From an uncultured Tenacibaculum sp. (lineage in GTDB: Bacteria > Bacteroidota > Bacteroidia > Flavobacteriales > Flavobacteriaceae): a stretch of 64,000 nucleotides of DNA. Of this stretch, positions 54,922 to 63,758 are shown piece by piece; position 1 is the stretch's first letter; every line of letters begins with the position of its first letter. The DNA lies in NCBI RefSeq assembly GCF_947502995.1, contig NZ_CANNBW010000013.1, positions 62,001-126,000 of the forward strand, read 5' to 3'. The position numbers and the translations under genes were made by a program. Under the pieces are notes generated by a model that saw only the letters and a list, made by a program, of their open reading frames with translations, did not search any database and was not told the DNA's origin.

Positions 54922-55767
54922 TTACTCAACTTTTTGATCTAATAAATCAAAGAATTGATTTAAACGAGGTAAGATGATAATCTTTGTACGTCTGTTTTTA
55001 GCTTTATTAGCTGGTGTATCATTAGGAGCTAATGGTAAGAAACTACTTCTACCAGCAGCAATTAATCTAGACGGAGATACATTATACTTCGATTGTAACT
55101 CACGTACAATTGCAGTAGAACGCTTCACACTTAAGTCCCAGTTGTCTTTTACAGCAGCAGTGTTAATTGGAGTATCATCAGTATGACCTTCAATCATAAC
55201 ATCCATTTCTGGTTGTCCGTTTACCACAGTAGCAACTTTTTGTAAAACTTTAGAAGCTTTATCTGTAATTGTATAACTACCGCTCTTGAATAATAACTTA
55301 TCAGAAATAGAAATAAATACAACGGTCTTCTCTACATTAACCTCGATATCTTGATCGTCAATTCCGTCTTGTAATTCTTTCTTTAAATGAAAAGCTACTA
55401 CTAAGTTTAATGAGTCTTTTTTAGAAGCTGCAGCTCTAATTTTGTTGATGTATTTATCTTTTTTACTTAATTGAGCTAAAGTTTCTTTAATGTTGTCGTT
55501 AGCACCTTTAGTTAAAACAGTTAAATTTTCAACTTGTTGAATAGTATTTTCTTTGTCTTTTCTTAGTTCGTCAATTCTTCCTTCTAAATCTTTAGAGCGA
55601 TCCTGATACTTCTCTTTCTCTACTAAACACTTAGTAAGGTTTGTTTTTACTGTTGCTAATTCATCTTTAGTTTGTTCGTGCTTTGCCTTTAAAGCTTCTA
55701 ATTCTTTGCTAGATGCACAAGAAGCTAATAAAACAGCAGCCGATAGAAATAATACTATTTTTTTCAT
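54922..55767 (-). CDS. OmpA-family peptidoglycan-binding lipoprotein with coiled coil
   Basis: A protein of about 281 residues. The lipoprotein signal LSAAVLLASCASS (lipobox Cys near residue 17) is followed by a long coiled coil (about 20-110). The OmpA C-terminal domain lies at about 150-270, with LLFKSGSYTITDKASKVLQ, VMIEGHTDDTPI and NRRTKIIILP. It should tether the outer membrane to peptidoglycan. The ATG at 55767 is chosen because it begins the lipoprotein signal; the longer frame to 55815 crosses the -7 promoter element. Confidence 0.92.
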   Translation of the reverse strand: MKKIVLFLSAAVLLASCASSKELEALKAKHEQTKDELATVKTNLTKCLVEKEKYQDRSKDLEGRIDELRKDKENTIQQVENLTVLTKGANDNIKETLAQLSKKDKYINKIRAAASKKDSLNLVVAFHLKKELQDGIDDQDIEVNVEKTVVFISISDKLLFKSGSYTITDKASKVLQKVATVVNGQPEMDVMIEGHTDDTPINTAAVKDNWDLSVKRSTAIVRELQSKYNVSPSRLIAAGRSSFLPLAPNDTPANKAKNRRTKIIILPRLNQFFDLLDQKVE

Positions 55768-55790
55768 CTTAATGTAGTTAATGTAAGTAG

Positions 55791-55798
55791 CAAATTTA
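55791..55798 (-). promoter_or_regulatory. -7 element of the OmpA-family gene
   Basis: TAAATTTG followed by GC lies on the minus strand 23 bases before the ATG. A T-rich stretch precedes it, with TTTTTG at a short spacing. Confidence 0.45.
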
Positions 55799-55877
55799 AA
55801 AAAATGATAAAACAAAAAGTCACATTAACGGTATTTTAGTACAGATTGATTTATTTTTGTTAAAAAAATATAAATTA

Positions 55878-56876
55878 ATGGCGTCAAAATACTATTCTTT
55901 CCTGCTAGTTTTCTTAGTTTTTTTTCAAGCTTGTAAAACTGAAAATAAAAAAGAACAAGTTCAAACAACGCAAGAATCCTTCACTAAATTGAGAGGAAAC
56001 GTTTTTGGAACAACGTATAATATCATTTATAAGAGTACAGAGAATTTTCAAGAGCCAATTAATGTAATATTCGAAAAATTTAATAATTCATTATCTACTT
56101 ACATTCCAACATCTTTAATTTCTAAAATAAATCAGAATGATACAACAGTAGTTGTTGATGCTTATTTTGTTGAGGCTTTTGATAAAGCAAAGCGTTTGTA
56201 TAAAGAAACTGACGGGTATTTCGATCCTACGATAGGGAAATTAATTAATGCGTATGGTTTTGGTTCGGGTAAAGAAAAAAAGAACCTTACAGAAGAAGAA
56301 GTTAAAGAATTAATGAAGATTACAGGTTTCGATAAAATGACTTTAAAAGGTAATAAAGTTGTAAAAGCTCCTGAAATGGAATTTAACGTAAATGCCTATG
56401 CAAAAGGTTTAGGAATTGATGTTGTTGGACGTTTTTTAGAAAGTAAAAAAATTCAAGATTATTTAGTTGAAATAGGAGGTGAAATTAGGGCTAGAGGTAA
56501 AAACTCGAGAGATTCTGCATGGAAAGTAGCAATTGATGATCCTAAAACAGATGGATCTAGGAGTCAATCTCGATTTATTTTATTAGATAATCAATCTATG
56601 GCTACTTCAGGAAATTACAGGAAGTTTAAAGTCAATGAAAAAGGAGAAAAAATTGTACATACTGTAAATCCAAAAACTGGGTTAGCTCAAGAGAATAATT
56701 TATTAAGTGCTTCGGTTTTAATGAATGGGGATTGTGCAGATGTAGATGCTTATGCAACAGCATTTATGGCAATGGGATTAAAAAAAACAAAACTTTTTTT
56801 AGAGAAGCATCCTGAACTTAAGGTTGTACTACTTTTTACAAATGATAAAGGTGAAATAGAGGAATTTTCTAATTAA
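55878..56876 (+). CDS. FAD:protein FMN transferase (ApbE family), lipoprotein
   Basis: This enzyme attaches FMN covalently to Thr/Ser of flavoproteins such as the NQR or RNF complexes, acting outside the inner membrane. About 332 residues. The lipobox lies at FLVFFQACK (Cys near 19). The family motifs are MEFNVNAYAKGLGIDVV, YLVEIGGEIRARGKN, HTVNPKTG and the Mg2+ site CADVDAYATAFMAMG. An upstream TTG start at 55857 would add MLKKYKL, but the ATG at 55878 fits the lipoprotein signal better. No flavoprotein partner is encoded nearby. Confidence 0.92.
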   Translation: MASKYYSFLLVFLVFFQACKTENKKEQVQTTQESFTKLRGNVFGTTYNIIYKSTENFQEPINVIFEKFNNSLSTYIPTSLISKINQNDTTVVVDAYFVEAFDKAKRLYKETDGYFDPTIGKLINAYGFGSGKEKKNLTEEEVKELMKITGFDKMTLKGNKVVKAPEMEFNVNAYAKGLGIDVVGRFLESKKIQDYLVEIGGEIRARGKNSRDSAWKVAIDDPKTDGSRSQSRFILLDNQSMATSGNYRKFKVNEKGEKIVHTVNPKTGLAQENNLLSASVLMNGDCADVDAYATAFMAMGLKKTKLFLEKHPELKVVLLFTNDKGEIEEFSN

Positions 56877-56878
56877 TA

Positions 56879-56901
56879 ATACCTAGCTTTAGGTATGTTT
56901 T
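56879..56901 (+). terminator. Weak intrinsic terminator of the ApbE gene
   Basis: ATACCTA and TAGGTAT form a 7-bp stem with a 4-base loop followed by GTTTT, directly after the stop codon. Confidence 0.55.
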
Positions 56902-56980
56902 AAGTCTTTGTCTCATAGTATTTTAGTTCTGATTTTAAAAAGGAAATCAAGAACAGGGTTTTAACCATAAATACATAAAA

Positions 56981-58276
56981 ATGAGAAGGGGATTATTTAT
57001 CGTTTTTTTAGTCGTTAATTTCTATACTTCAATAGGGCAATCTAACTACGAAATTGCTAAAGTTTATTTCAGTAAAGCTGAAAGAGACATGGAGAAAATA
57101 GATTATCAAGCTGCTAAAGTTAACTTCGACAAAGGAGTATCTAAAATAGATTCTATCCAAAAATCTAGAATTGCAGAAATGGGTACTTTAATTTATTATG
57201 AGCTCAAATCATATAAAGAAGCTAAAGATTTTGCTAAAAAATATTTTCAATTATCTAGAAGTAAAACTTCAGAAACTTACAAGCAAATGTTGGAATTGTA
57301 TGTTGATATTGAAGAAAAACTAGAGAAGATTGAAGCTGAACAAAAAGAAGAAGAACGGCTAAAGTTAATGGCTGAAAAAGAAGAAAAGCGAATAGATTCA
57401 TTAAAACGTGAATGGAATGCGATTTCAGATGCTTTATCTATTCATGCGGATACAATTTTTAACTTCAACACATACGGGTTAGCTATTTTTAAAAAAGGAA
57501 ATAAATATGGTTTGTTAAATGAAAATGGAAAGATTCTCATAAGGCCAAATTTGTATGAAAATGCTTTAACTTTTGAAGGCGTGTTTCTTTTTGTAGATAA
57601 GAAACGAAAAGGAACTCAAATCTACTGTTACAAATCTAAAGAGAAAGAAGGTTTTGAGTTGCCAGATATTAAAAGTGTTAATTCCGCATCTTCTTTTTTT
57701 GAAGCAGTTTTATTACCAAGAGGAAATCAACAGTTAGTTGCTTATCCAAATAATAGTACAGATACCTTTGTTTTTGATTTAGTTAATGAGAGTTTTCTTC
57801 GAATTAAAAAAATTGAAGGGCAGTTAAAGGCTATGAAAAAAGCAGATATAATTGATAAGTATGATGAAGATGAAAACACTGTGAAAATTAATAAAACATG
57901 GTATAAGTTAGGTGGTCATTTAGGGGGAGATATTTATACATTATACGATCAAGAAACTAAAAAGTTAAAAGGATATTTATTTGGTTCTTCTGAAATTTCT
58001 GAAAACGAGAACCGAGTTTTATTTGCTGAAGATATTGGCTATTTGGGTAGTTTTTATAAAAATAAAATTCAAGCTCAAAAAGGAAAGAATACGAGTTGGT
58101 ATAATATCCTTGGAGAAAAAGTTAGTAAAATGAAAGATGCAAAAGGAACTTATACTAACGATGTAATTATTGAAAAAAAGGATACAGGTAAATATCAACT
58201 TAAAAAAGATGGAATTGTGTTTTTAGGAGATAAAAAACTTCAATCTTTAGAAGATTACTTGAAAGAAAATAAATAA
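56981..58276 (+). CDS. Exported TPR-like protein with WG-repeat-like segment, unknown function
   Basis: A 431-residue protein with a signal peptide ending near TSIGQ (residue 20). Residues about 25-110 look like TPR-type helices (YEIAKVYFSKAERDMEKIDYQAAKVNF). A charged coiled coil follows (about 112-145, EKLEKIEAEQKEEERLKLMAEKEEK). Then comes a beta-rich domain that opens like a WG repeat (GLAIFKKGNKYGLLNENGKILIRP). No catalytic motif is seen. It converges on the methyltransferase gene with only 4 bases between stop codons. Confidence 0.75.
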   Translation: MRRGLFIVFLVVNFYTSIGQSNYEIAKVYFSKAERDMEKIDYQAAKVNFDKGVSKIDSIQKSRIAEMGTLIYYELKSYKEAKDFAKKYFQLSRSKTSETYKQMLELYVDIEEKLEKIEAEQKEEERLKLMAEKEEKRIDSLKREWNAISDALSIHADTIFNFNTYGLAIFKKGNKYGLLNENGKILIRPNLYENALTFEGVFLFVDKKRKGTQIYCYKSKEKEGFELPDIKSVNSASSFFEAVLLPRGNQQLVAYPNNSTDTFVFDLVNESFLRIKKIEGQLKAMKKADIIDKYDEDENTVKINKTWYKLGGHLGGDIYTLYDQETKKLKGYLFGSSEISENENRVLFAEDIGYLGSFYKNKIQAQKGKNTSWYNILGEKVSKMKDAKGTYTNDVIIEKKDTGKYQLKKDGIVFLGDKKLQSLEDYLKENK

Positions 58277-58280
58277 CTGT

Positions 58281-59057
58281 TTATTGTCCTGTTTTATAGC
58301 ATAAAGGTAAAATTTCACCTTTAGCTAAAGCATATCGCTCCACTAATTCTGGGGCGATTTGTTTTGTGTAATCTACTTCTTTTACATCAAAACCTATAGA
58401 ACGTAATTTGTTGAAATAATCTCTTCCATATACACGAACATGGTCGTATTGCCCAAATATTTTAGCTCTCTCTTTTGGATCTGTAATAGAGTCATCTTCA
58501 AAAGTGGTTTCTCTGTTTAAGTCTTGAGGGATTTGGAATATACCATAACCACCAGGTTTTAATACACGAAATAGTTCTTGCATTGCTTTTGTATCATCTG
58601 GAATATGTTCTAACACATGATTACAAAAAATAATATCAAAAGATTCGTCTTTAAAAGGTAAATCACAAATATCTGCTTTAACATCAGCAATTGGCGATTC
58701 TAAATCTGAAGTGATATATTCTAGGTTTTTTAATGCTCTAAAACGATGCAAAAAACATTGTTCAGGAGCAATATGTAGTAGTTTTCTCTTTTCTTTAGAT
58801 GAAAAAAAGTTTGTTTCTTGCTGTAAATACAACCATAGTAAACGGTGTCTTTCTAAAGAAAGAGTAGATGGAGATAATACATTTTCACGTTGAACTTCAT
58901 AACCGTATGGAAGCATCTTTTTAAAAGATTTCCCATCGATAGGATCTGTGAAATTATCTCCTTTTAACCACCAAGCTATTACAGGACGAACCCAATAACT
59001 AGCTTTGATTAAAATAGGTCGAGGTATGGTGTTTAATACAGTTTTAAAAAGTGACAC
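58281..59057 (-). CDS. Class I SAM-dependent methyltransferase
   Basis: A 258-residue Rossmann-fold methyltransferase of the Methyltransf_11 type. Motif I is atypical (LLHIAPEQCF in place of the usual LDVGCG). Later motifs are clear: ADICDLPFKDESFDIIFCNHVLEHIPDD and ELFRVLKPGGYGIFQIP. The first ~60 residues include a hydrophobic, amphipathic stretch. The substrate is unknown. It starts 2 bases after map, so it is cotranscribed with it. Confidence 0.88.
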   Translation of the reverse strand: MSLFKTVLNTIPRPILIKASYWVRPVIAWWLKGDNFTDPIDGKSFKKMLPYGYEVQRENVLSPSTLSLERHRLLWLYLQQETNFFSSKEKRKLLHIAPEQCFLHRFRALKNLEYITSDLESPIADVKADICDLPFKDESFDIIFCNHVLEHIPDDTKAMQELFRVLKPGGYGIFQIPQDLNRETTFEDDSITDPKERAKIFGQYDHVRVYGRDYFNKLRSIGFDVKEVDYTKQIAPELVERYALAKGEILPLCYKTGQ

Positions 59058-59059
59058 TA

Positions 59060-59878
59060 TTAAAGAACTAAAGGTTGTTGTCTAAACTCATTTTCTTCAT
59101 CACTTTCAATACCTAAAGCTTCGTAAATGTATTGGAAAGTAGAAAGTAACTCTGGTTTTCCATCAATTAAAGCTACATCATGTTCAAAGTGAGCAGATGG
59201 CTTATTGTCTAAAGTAGTTACCGTCCAACCATCTTTATGGAATCTTATTTTATGAGTTCCCATGTTTGTCATAGGTTCAATAGCTACTGCCATACCTTCA
59301 ACAAACTTTTTACCTCTACCACGTCTTCCGTAATTTGGCATTTCCGGATCTTCATGCATTTTTCTACCAATTCCATGTCCTACTAACTCTCTTACTACAC
59401 CATACCCATGTTTTTCTGTAAATTGTTGAATAGCATAACCTACATCTCCAACACGGTTTCCAACTTTAAATTCACGAATACCGACATACAAACTTTCTTT
59501 TGTGATGTCTAATAGTTTTTTAGTTTCTGGATCAATTTCGCCAACAGCAAATGTATATGCATGATCTCCGTAGAATTCATTCTTTAAAGCTCCACAATCG
59601 ATAGAAATAATATCTCCTTCAACTAAAGGAGTGTTGTTAGGAATTCCATGTACTACTTGAGAATTTGGACTCATGCATAATGTGTTTGGAAAATCATATA
59701 AACCCAAAAAAGCAGGAATTGCACCTTGTTCTCTTATAAATTCTTCAGCAAGTTTATCTAAATATAAAGTAGTAACTCCAGGTTTTACTTCTTTAGCTAA
59801 CATTCCTAAAGTTTTAGAAACTACTAAAGCACTTTCGCGCATTAACTCTATTTCTTCTCTGTTTTTTGGTATAATCAT
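59060..59878 (-). CDS. map: Type I methionine aminopeptidase
   Basis: Removes the initiator Met from nascent proteins. All five metal ligands are visible: Asp in ISIDCGAL, Asp in FYGDHAYTF, His in VGHGIGRKMHEDP, Glu in AVAIEPMTN and Glu in AHFEHDVAL. At 272 residues it is a standard type I enzyme with a slightly longer C-terminus. The ATG at 59878 lies just behind a TATATTTG element. Confidence 0.96.
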   Translation of the reverse strand: MIIPKNREEIELMRESALVVSKTLGMLAKEVKPGVTTLYLDKLAEEFIREQGAIPAFLGLYDFPNTLCMSPNSQVVHGIPNNTPLVEGDIISIDCGALKNEFYGDHAYTFAVGEIDPETKKLLDITKESLYVGIREFKVGNRVGDVGYAIQQFTEKHGYGVVRELVGHGIGRKMHEDPEMPNYGRRGRGKKFVEGMAVAIEPMTNMGTHKIRFHKDGWTVTTLDNKPSAHFEHDVALIDGKPELLSTFQYIYEALGIESDEENEFRQQPLVL

Positions 59879-59900
59879 TTCCTATGGAATAAATAAAGTG

Positions 59901-59908
59901 CAAATATA
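59901..59908 (-). promoter_or_regulatory. -7 element of map
   Basis: TATATTTG followed by GCAC lies on the minus strand 22 bases before the map ATG. No TTG is found at the usual -33 position. Confidence 0.5.
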
Positions 59909-59926
59909 CTGGATTCGTAGAAACAT

Positions 59927-60220
59927 TTAAGGTTTAAATTCTGGATGCTTTTTTCTAAACGCTTGCACTTTTTTTAACCAGTCTGGCATTCCATGTTTTT
60001 CTATCATTGTTTTAATGTGTGAATCATTAAAATCCAAATAAGGTTTGTAGCTGTGTAAATACTGAAATTCGTTTTTATGTTCCCAGTTTTCAAAACAAGA
60101 TTTATGCATTCCAGAATCTGAAAATTCACCAAATTTATGATCAGGAATTAAAAAAGCAGACCATGAAATTATTTCATTGTCTGCTTTTAATGTTTTGTTG
60201 TGTAAAGAGTATTTTGTTGA
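59927..60220 (-). pseudogene. Decayed or start-less small zinc-finger-like gene
   Basis: An open frame of 97 codons begins right after an in-frame TAA (60221-60223) and has no ATG until codon 38 (60109), which leaves only 60 residues. The segment before that ATG is protein-like and continuous with it (LKADNEIISWSAFLIPDH, then FGEFSDSGMHKSCFENW). The pattern suggests a treble-clef or LIM-like zinc site: MHKSC would supply the second ligand pair, and KYSLHNKTL near the start sits where a CxxC pair would be expected, with Tyr and His in place of Cys. I infer a gene that lost its start and part of its metal site; a non-ATG start is the alternative. Confidence 0.45.
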
Positions 60221-60246
60221 TTATGAGATTGTTAGAGTTATAATGA

Positions 60247-60789
60247 TTACTTTTCATATGCATGTTTGTATTCTTTACCAGATACAATTTGTAGTATGTC
60301 TTGTTCTAAAAAAGCGTCGTTAACAGTGTGTTCTACAAATCTTCCAATTTCTTTTCCATTTCGGTAAAAAATAAATGTAGGAACTCTTTCGATATTATAT
60401 CCTTTTTCTACTCCTTTTGCTTTTTTATCTCTGTTTACGGTAACAAGTTCTAATCTATTTTGATTAAAATTTGTTTCGTTTAAAATCTTGTAAAAGTTAG
60501 GGACTTCACGTCTGCTGTCATCACACCAAGTTCCCATAAAAGCTTTTATAGTAACATCTTTTAAATAAGGAGTTAACTCAGAAATAGTTTTTTTATCTGT
60601 TTCGTAATACTCATAATAATCATTAAACCATTCGCTTCCGTATGGTTCTTGTTTAAAGTCATTTTGAGTAGCGTATCCAACTAAGTTCCCATCACTATCT
60701 TTTTCTGCTTTAAACTTTGCATTCGATTTTTGATAAGAAGAACAAGCACCGATTAAAAATATGGTGATTGCATATATTATTTTTTTCAT
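60247..60789 (-). CDS. Thioredoxin-fold lipoprotein with CxxS active site
   Basis: A 180-residue protein with a lipobox at IFLIGACSS (Cys near 16). The thioredoxin-like fold spans about 70-170, with FMGTWCDDSRREVP at the active site and the cis-Pro loop RVPTFIFYRNG. The motif is CxxS, with the second Cys replaced by Ser, so it cannot cycle as a normal dithiol reductase; a monothiol or binding role is likelier. It is exposed on the outer face of a membrane. It lies 13 bases after gpmI in the same direction. Confidence 0.87.
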   Translation of the reverse strand: MKKIIYAITIFLIGACSSYQKSNAKFKAEKDSDGNLVGYATQNDFKQEPYGSEWFNDYYEYYETDKKTISELTPYLKDVTIKAFMGTWCDDSRREVPNFYKILNETNFNQNRLELVTVNRDKKAKGVEKGYNIERVPTFIFYRNGKEIGRFVEHTVNDAFLEQDILQIVSGKEYKHAYEK

Positions 60790-60802
60790 TGTTATTTAAG
60801 AT

Positions 60803-62320
60803 TTATACCAGAGATTCCTGAGTCATTTCAGCTGGTTTTTCTACACCTAACAAATGTAATATGGTTGGAGCCATATCTCCTAAAATTCCATTTTTGATTG
60901 ATTTTAATTCGTTGTCTATTAAAATTAATGGAACCGGATTTGTAGTATGTGCAGTATTTGGAGATCCGTCTGGATTAATCATCGTTTCACAATTTCCGTG
61001 ATCTGCAATTAATAAGGTTGTATATCCATTAGCTAAAGCACTAGTAACAACTTCATTCACACAGGTGTCAACAGCTTCACAAGCTTTAACAGCAGCATCG
61101 AAATCTCCTGTATGCCCTACCATGTCTCCATTTGCAAAATTCAAGCATACAAAGTCTACTTCTCCTTTTTCTAATTCAGGAACGATTGCATCTTTAATTT
61201 CAAAAGCACTCATTTCAGGTTTTAAATCGTAAGTAGCTACTTTTGGAGAGGGACATAAGATTCTTTTCTCTCCTACAAATTCTTTTTCTCTTCCGCCAGA
61301 GAAGAAAAATGTAACATGTGGGTATTTTTCTGTTTCTGCGATTCTTATTTGTTTCTTTCCTGCAGTTTCTAAAACTTCTCCTAAAGTATTTTCAATATTT
61401 TTATTATCGTAAATTACATGGATTCCTTCAAAAGTGCTATCATAATTTGTCATGGTAACAAAATATAATGGTAGCTTCTTAAGGTTTTGATCCGCAACAT
61501 CTTTTTGATTCAATGCTTGAGTTAATTGTCTACCTCTATCTGTTCTGAAATTAAAAAAGATAACAACATCATCTTCTTTAATTGTAGCTCTAGCCTGGTT
61601 GTTCTCGTCAGTTAAAATGATAGGTTTAATGAACTCGTCGGTAACATCATTCTTATAACTTGCTTCAATACTTTCAATGGCGTTAGTTGATAAAGTACCT
61701 TCACCGTTTACTAATGCATTATAAGCTAAAGCTACTCTTTCCCAACGATTATCTCTATCCATAGCGTAATAACGACCAGTAATAGAAGCCAAACATCCAG
61801 TACTATTCGTCATGTGATTTTCTATGTCTTTTATATAGGCAGCTCCAGATTTTGGGTCTGTATCTCTACCGTCTGTAAATGCATGTAAGTAAATGTTTGA
61901 TATATCATTATTCTTAGCTGCATCTAATAATCCTTTTAAATGATTAATGTGTGAATGAATTCCACCGTCTGAAACTAAACCTAATAAATGGATGTTTTTA
62001 TTGTTTTCTTTTGCATATTGAAAAGCATGAAGTAATTCAGTTTCCTTAGCTAAAGTATCTTCTTTTATAGCCTTGTTTATTTTAGCAAGGTTTTGGTACA
62101 CAATTCTTCCAGCTCCTAAATTTATATGTCCAACTTCAGAGTTTCCCATTTGTCCTTCTGGAAGCCCAACATATTCACCATCAGTTCTTAATTCAGAATG
62201 AGGAAATTTAGTGTACAAAGAATCTATAAAAGAAGTGTTTGCTTTATCTACTGCAGAAATTTCAGGGTTAGGTGAAATTCCCCAACCATCTAAAATCATT
62301 AAAATTACTTTCTTATCCAT
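60803..62320 (-). CDS. gpmI: 2,3-bisphosphoglycerate-independent phosphoglycerate mutase
   Basis: Glycolytic enzyme interconverting 3- and 2-phosphoglycerate, with two Mn2+ ions and a phosphoserine intermediate. Asp11 in MILDGWG and the catalytic Ser61 in GQMGNSEVGH are present, as are DGRDTDPKSGAAY, FFNFRTDRGRQLTQAL and the metal-binding FANGDMVGHTG and LIADHGNCE. Its 505 residues match the family norm. It lies 48 bases after the small membrane protein gene. Confidence 0.97.
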   Translation of the reverse strand: MDKKVILMILDGWGISPNPEISAVDKANTSFIDSLYTKFPHSELRTDGEYVGLPEGQMGNSEVGHINLGAGRIVYQNLAKINKAIKEDTLAKETELLHAFQYAKENNKNIHLLGLVSDGGIHSHINHLKGLLDAAKNNDISNIYLHAFTDGRDTDPKSGAAYIKDIENHMTNSTGCLASITGRYYAMDRDNRWERVALAYNALVNGEGTLSTNAIESIEASYKNDVTDEFIKPIILTDENNQARATIKEDDVVIFFNFRTDRGRQLTQALNQKDVADQNLKKLPLYFVTMTNYDSTFEGIHVIYDNKNIENTLGEVLETAGKKQIRIAETEKYPHVTFFFSGGREKEFVGEKRILCPSPKVATYDLKPEMSAFEIKDAIVPELEKGEVDFVCLNFANGDMVGHTGDFDAAVKACEAVDTCVNEVVTSALANGYTTLLIADHGNCETMINPDGSPNTAHTTNPVPLILIDNELKSIKNGILGDMAPTILHLLGVEKPAEMTQESLV

Positions 62321-62368
62321 TTGGTATAATTTGATAAGTAAAAGTAGTAAAGATTTTAGGTTTTTTAC

Positions 62369-62635
62369 TTAAAATTTCACGAAACCGATTGCGATTAATG
62401 TAGCGATAGAAATTAAACCAATAGGAACTAAATAGGAAAGAAGTTTCCGTCTGTTTTCTTTTTTAGCTTCTAATCTTATTTGTTCTAATTGTTTTTCAGT
62501 AGCTGTTTTGTTAAAAGATAATTCGTCTGAATCATTTTTTTTGAAATATCTGTGTTTTTTTAGTTTTTCAATAGCGCTTTTACGAGGTCTTTTATTATTC
62601 TTAATACTCGTAATCATAGCAGAAGTTGATCCCAT
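62369..62635 (-). CDS. Small basic protein with C-terminal membrane anchor
   Basis: An 88-residue protein beginning MGSTSAMITSIKNNKRPRKS, with a basic N-terminal half, a charged helix (about 40-65) and one C-terminal membrane helix (about 67-86). The N-terminal pattern recalls a small protein I have seen conserved in Flavobacteriaceae without a known role. It is the first gene of the unit leading to gpmI. Confidence 0.65.
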   Translation of the reverse strand: MGSTSAMITSIKNNKRPRKSAIEKLKKHRYFKKNDSDELSFNKTATEKQLEQIRLEAKKENRRKLLSYLVPIGLISIATLIAIGFVKF

Positions 62636-62723
62636 AACAATATTTTTAGCATTTCCTATATGTAGCTAAATATTTGAAAACGTTACATTTTTACCTATGT
62701 TAATAGATTTTGAAAATATGTTT

Positions 62724-62750
62724 TTTGTGTTTTTTTTATTTGTACATTTG
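62724..62750 (+). promoter_or_regulatory. Promoter candidate of the coiled-coil protein gene
   Basis: TACATTTG at 62743-62750, followed by GCAC, is a strong -7 element. TTTG at 62724-62727 sits at a short spacing (15). Transcription should start near 62757, leaving a leader of about 85 bases. Confidence 0.5.
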
Positions 62751-62842
62751 CACGCCGAAAAAAATAGGTTGTGTTTGTGACTTTTTTATAAAAAAGGTAT
62801 CAAATACTAGTGTAAACATAGAATGCATAAATAAAAGAAGAA

Positions 62843-63694
62843 ATGAAAATATTCAAAAATGTAATCCCTGTAATCGTTATTGTTTGTTTTAGTATTCAAA
62901 CTGCGTTTTCTCAAGAGATCTCAAGAGAGGATAAGAAAACTATAAAAAGCAAAGAACAAGAAATTCGTGTAAACGAAGAAATGTTGTTAAGTGGAGTAGA
63001 AGGTTTAGAAAGAATTAAGTCTAGATTAACGAAAGATAAAAGTAAAAACAGAATAACTAAAGAAGAGGTTTTAAGAAAGGAAACGATCATCAGAAATGTT
63101 GAGACTAGATTATCTAAACTTGATAAGAAGATAAAAACTCAAAAAGAAGAGTTAAATTCATTCAAGAAATCTTTAAATGTTAAAGTTGCTGAAGTTAAAG
63201 AAGTTGAATCTGTAGAAACTAAGACTGTAGCAACTCCTGTTGCAGAGGTTAAAGCTGATAGTGATTTAGAAAAAAGAGAACAAGAATTAAAAGCAGCAAG
63301 AGAGAAGTTAGAGAAAGAAATAAAAGCTAGTGAAGAGGCTTATAAAAAGCAATTAGAAGCTTTACGTAAAAAAAACGAAAAGTTAGCACAGTTAGACAGC
63401 AAGTTAAAAGCTGAGAAGAAAGAAATTGAAGATAAGATCTCTAAAGAAAAGAGAATGAAAATAATGGAGGTAGAGGATGATATTAGCGTTAATGAAGAGA
63501 TGTTAATTAGTGGGAGACAAGGTTTAAAAAAGAAGAAAGACCAATTAGAAGCTGCTAAGAAAGAAGGTGCTTTAACTGCTGAAGATATTCAAAGAAAAGA
63601 AGCAATTATCAGTAGAGTTGAAAAAAGATTAAATAAGTTAGAAAACGAGATAAAAGAGAAGAAAGAAAAATTAAGTAAGCTAAAAGCTGCTTAA
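62843..63694 (+). CDS. Exported coiled-coil protein with internal duplication
   Basis: A 283-residue protein with a signal peptide ending near TAFSQ (residue 24); the rest is Lys/Glu-rich coiled coil. Two homologous blocks are visible: about 36-100 (VNEEMLLSGVEGLERIKSRL, then EEVLRKETIIRNVETRLSKL) and about 215-278 (VNEEMLISGRQGLKKKKDQL, then EDIQRKEAIISRVEKRLNKL). A Val/Glu-rich linker and a longer coil join them. No enzyme motif is seen; a periplasmic structural role is inferred. It has its own promoter and terminator. Confidence 0.8.
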   Translation: MKIFKNVIPVIVIVCFSIQTAFSQEISREDKKTIKSKEQEIRVNEEMLLSGVEGLERIKSRLTKDKSKNRITKEEVLRKETIIRNVETRLSKLDKKIKTQKEELNSFKKSLNVKVAEVKEVESVETKTVATPVAEVKADSDLEKREQELKAAREKLEKEIKASEEAYKKQLEALRKKNEKLAQLDSKLKAEKKEIEDKISKEKRMKIMEVEDDISVNEEMLISGRQGLKKKKDQLEAAKKEGALTAEDIQRKEAIISRVEKRLNKLENEIKEKKEKLSKLKAA

Positions 63695-63726
63695 GTTTTT
63701 AGTGTAGATAATTGAGTTTAACTATA

Positions 63727-63758
63727 AAAGGGTAGATTGTGAAATCTACCCTTTTTTT
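63727..63758 (+). terminator. Intrinsic terminator of the coiled-coil gene
   Basis: AAAGGGTAGATT pairs with AATCTACCCTTT around a 4-base loop and is followed by a T run. Confidence 0.9.
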
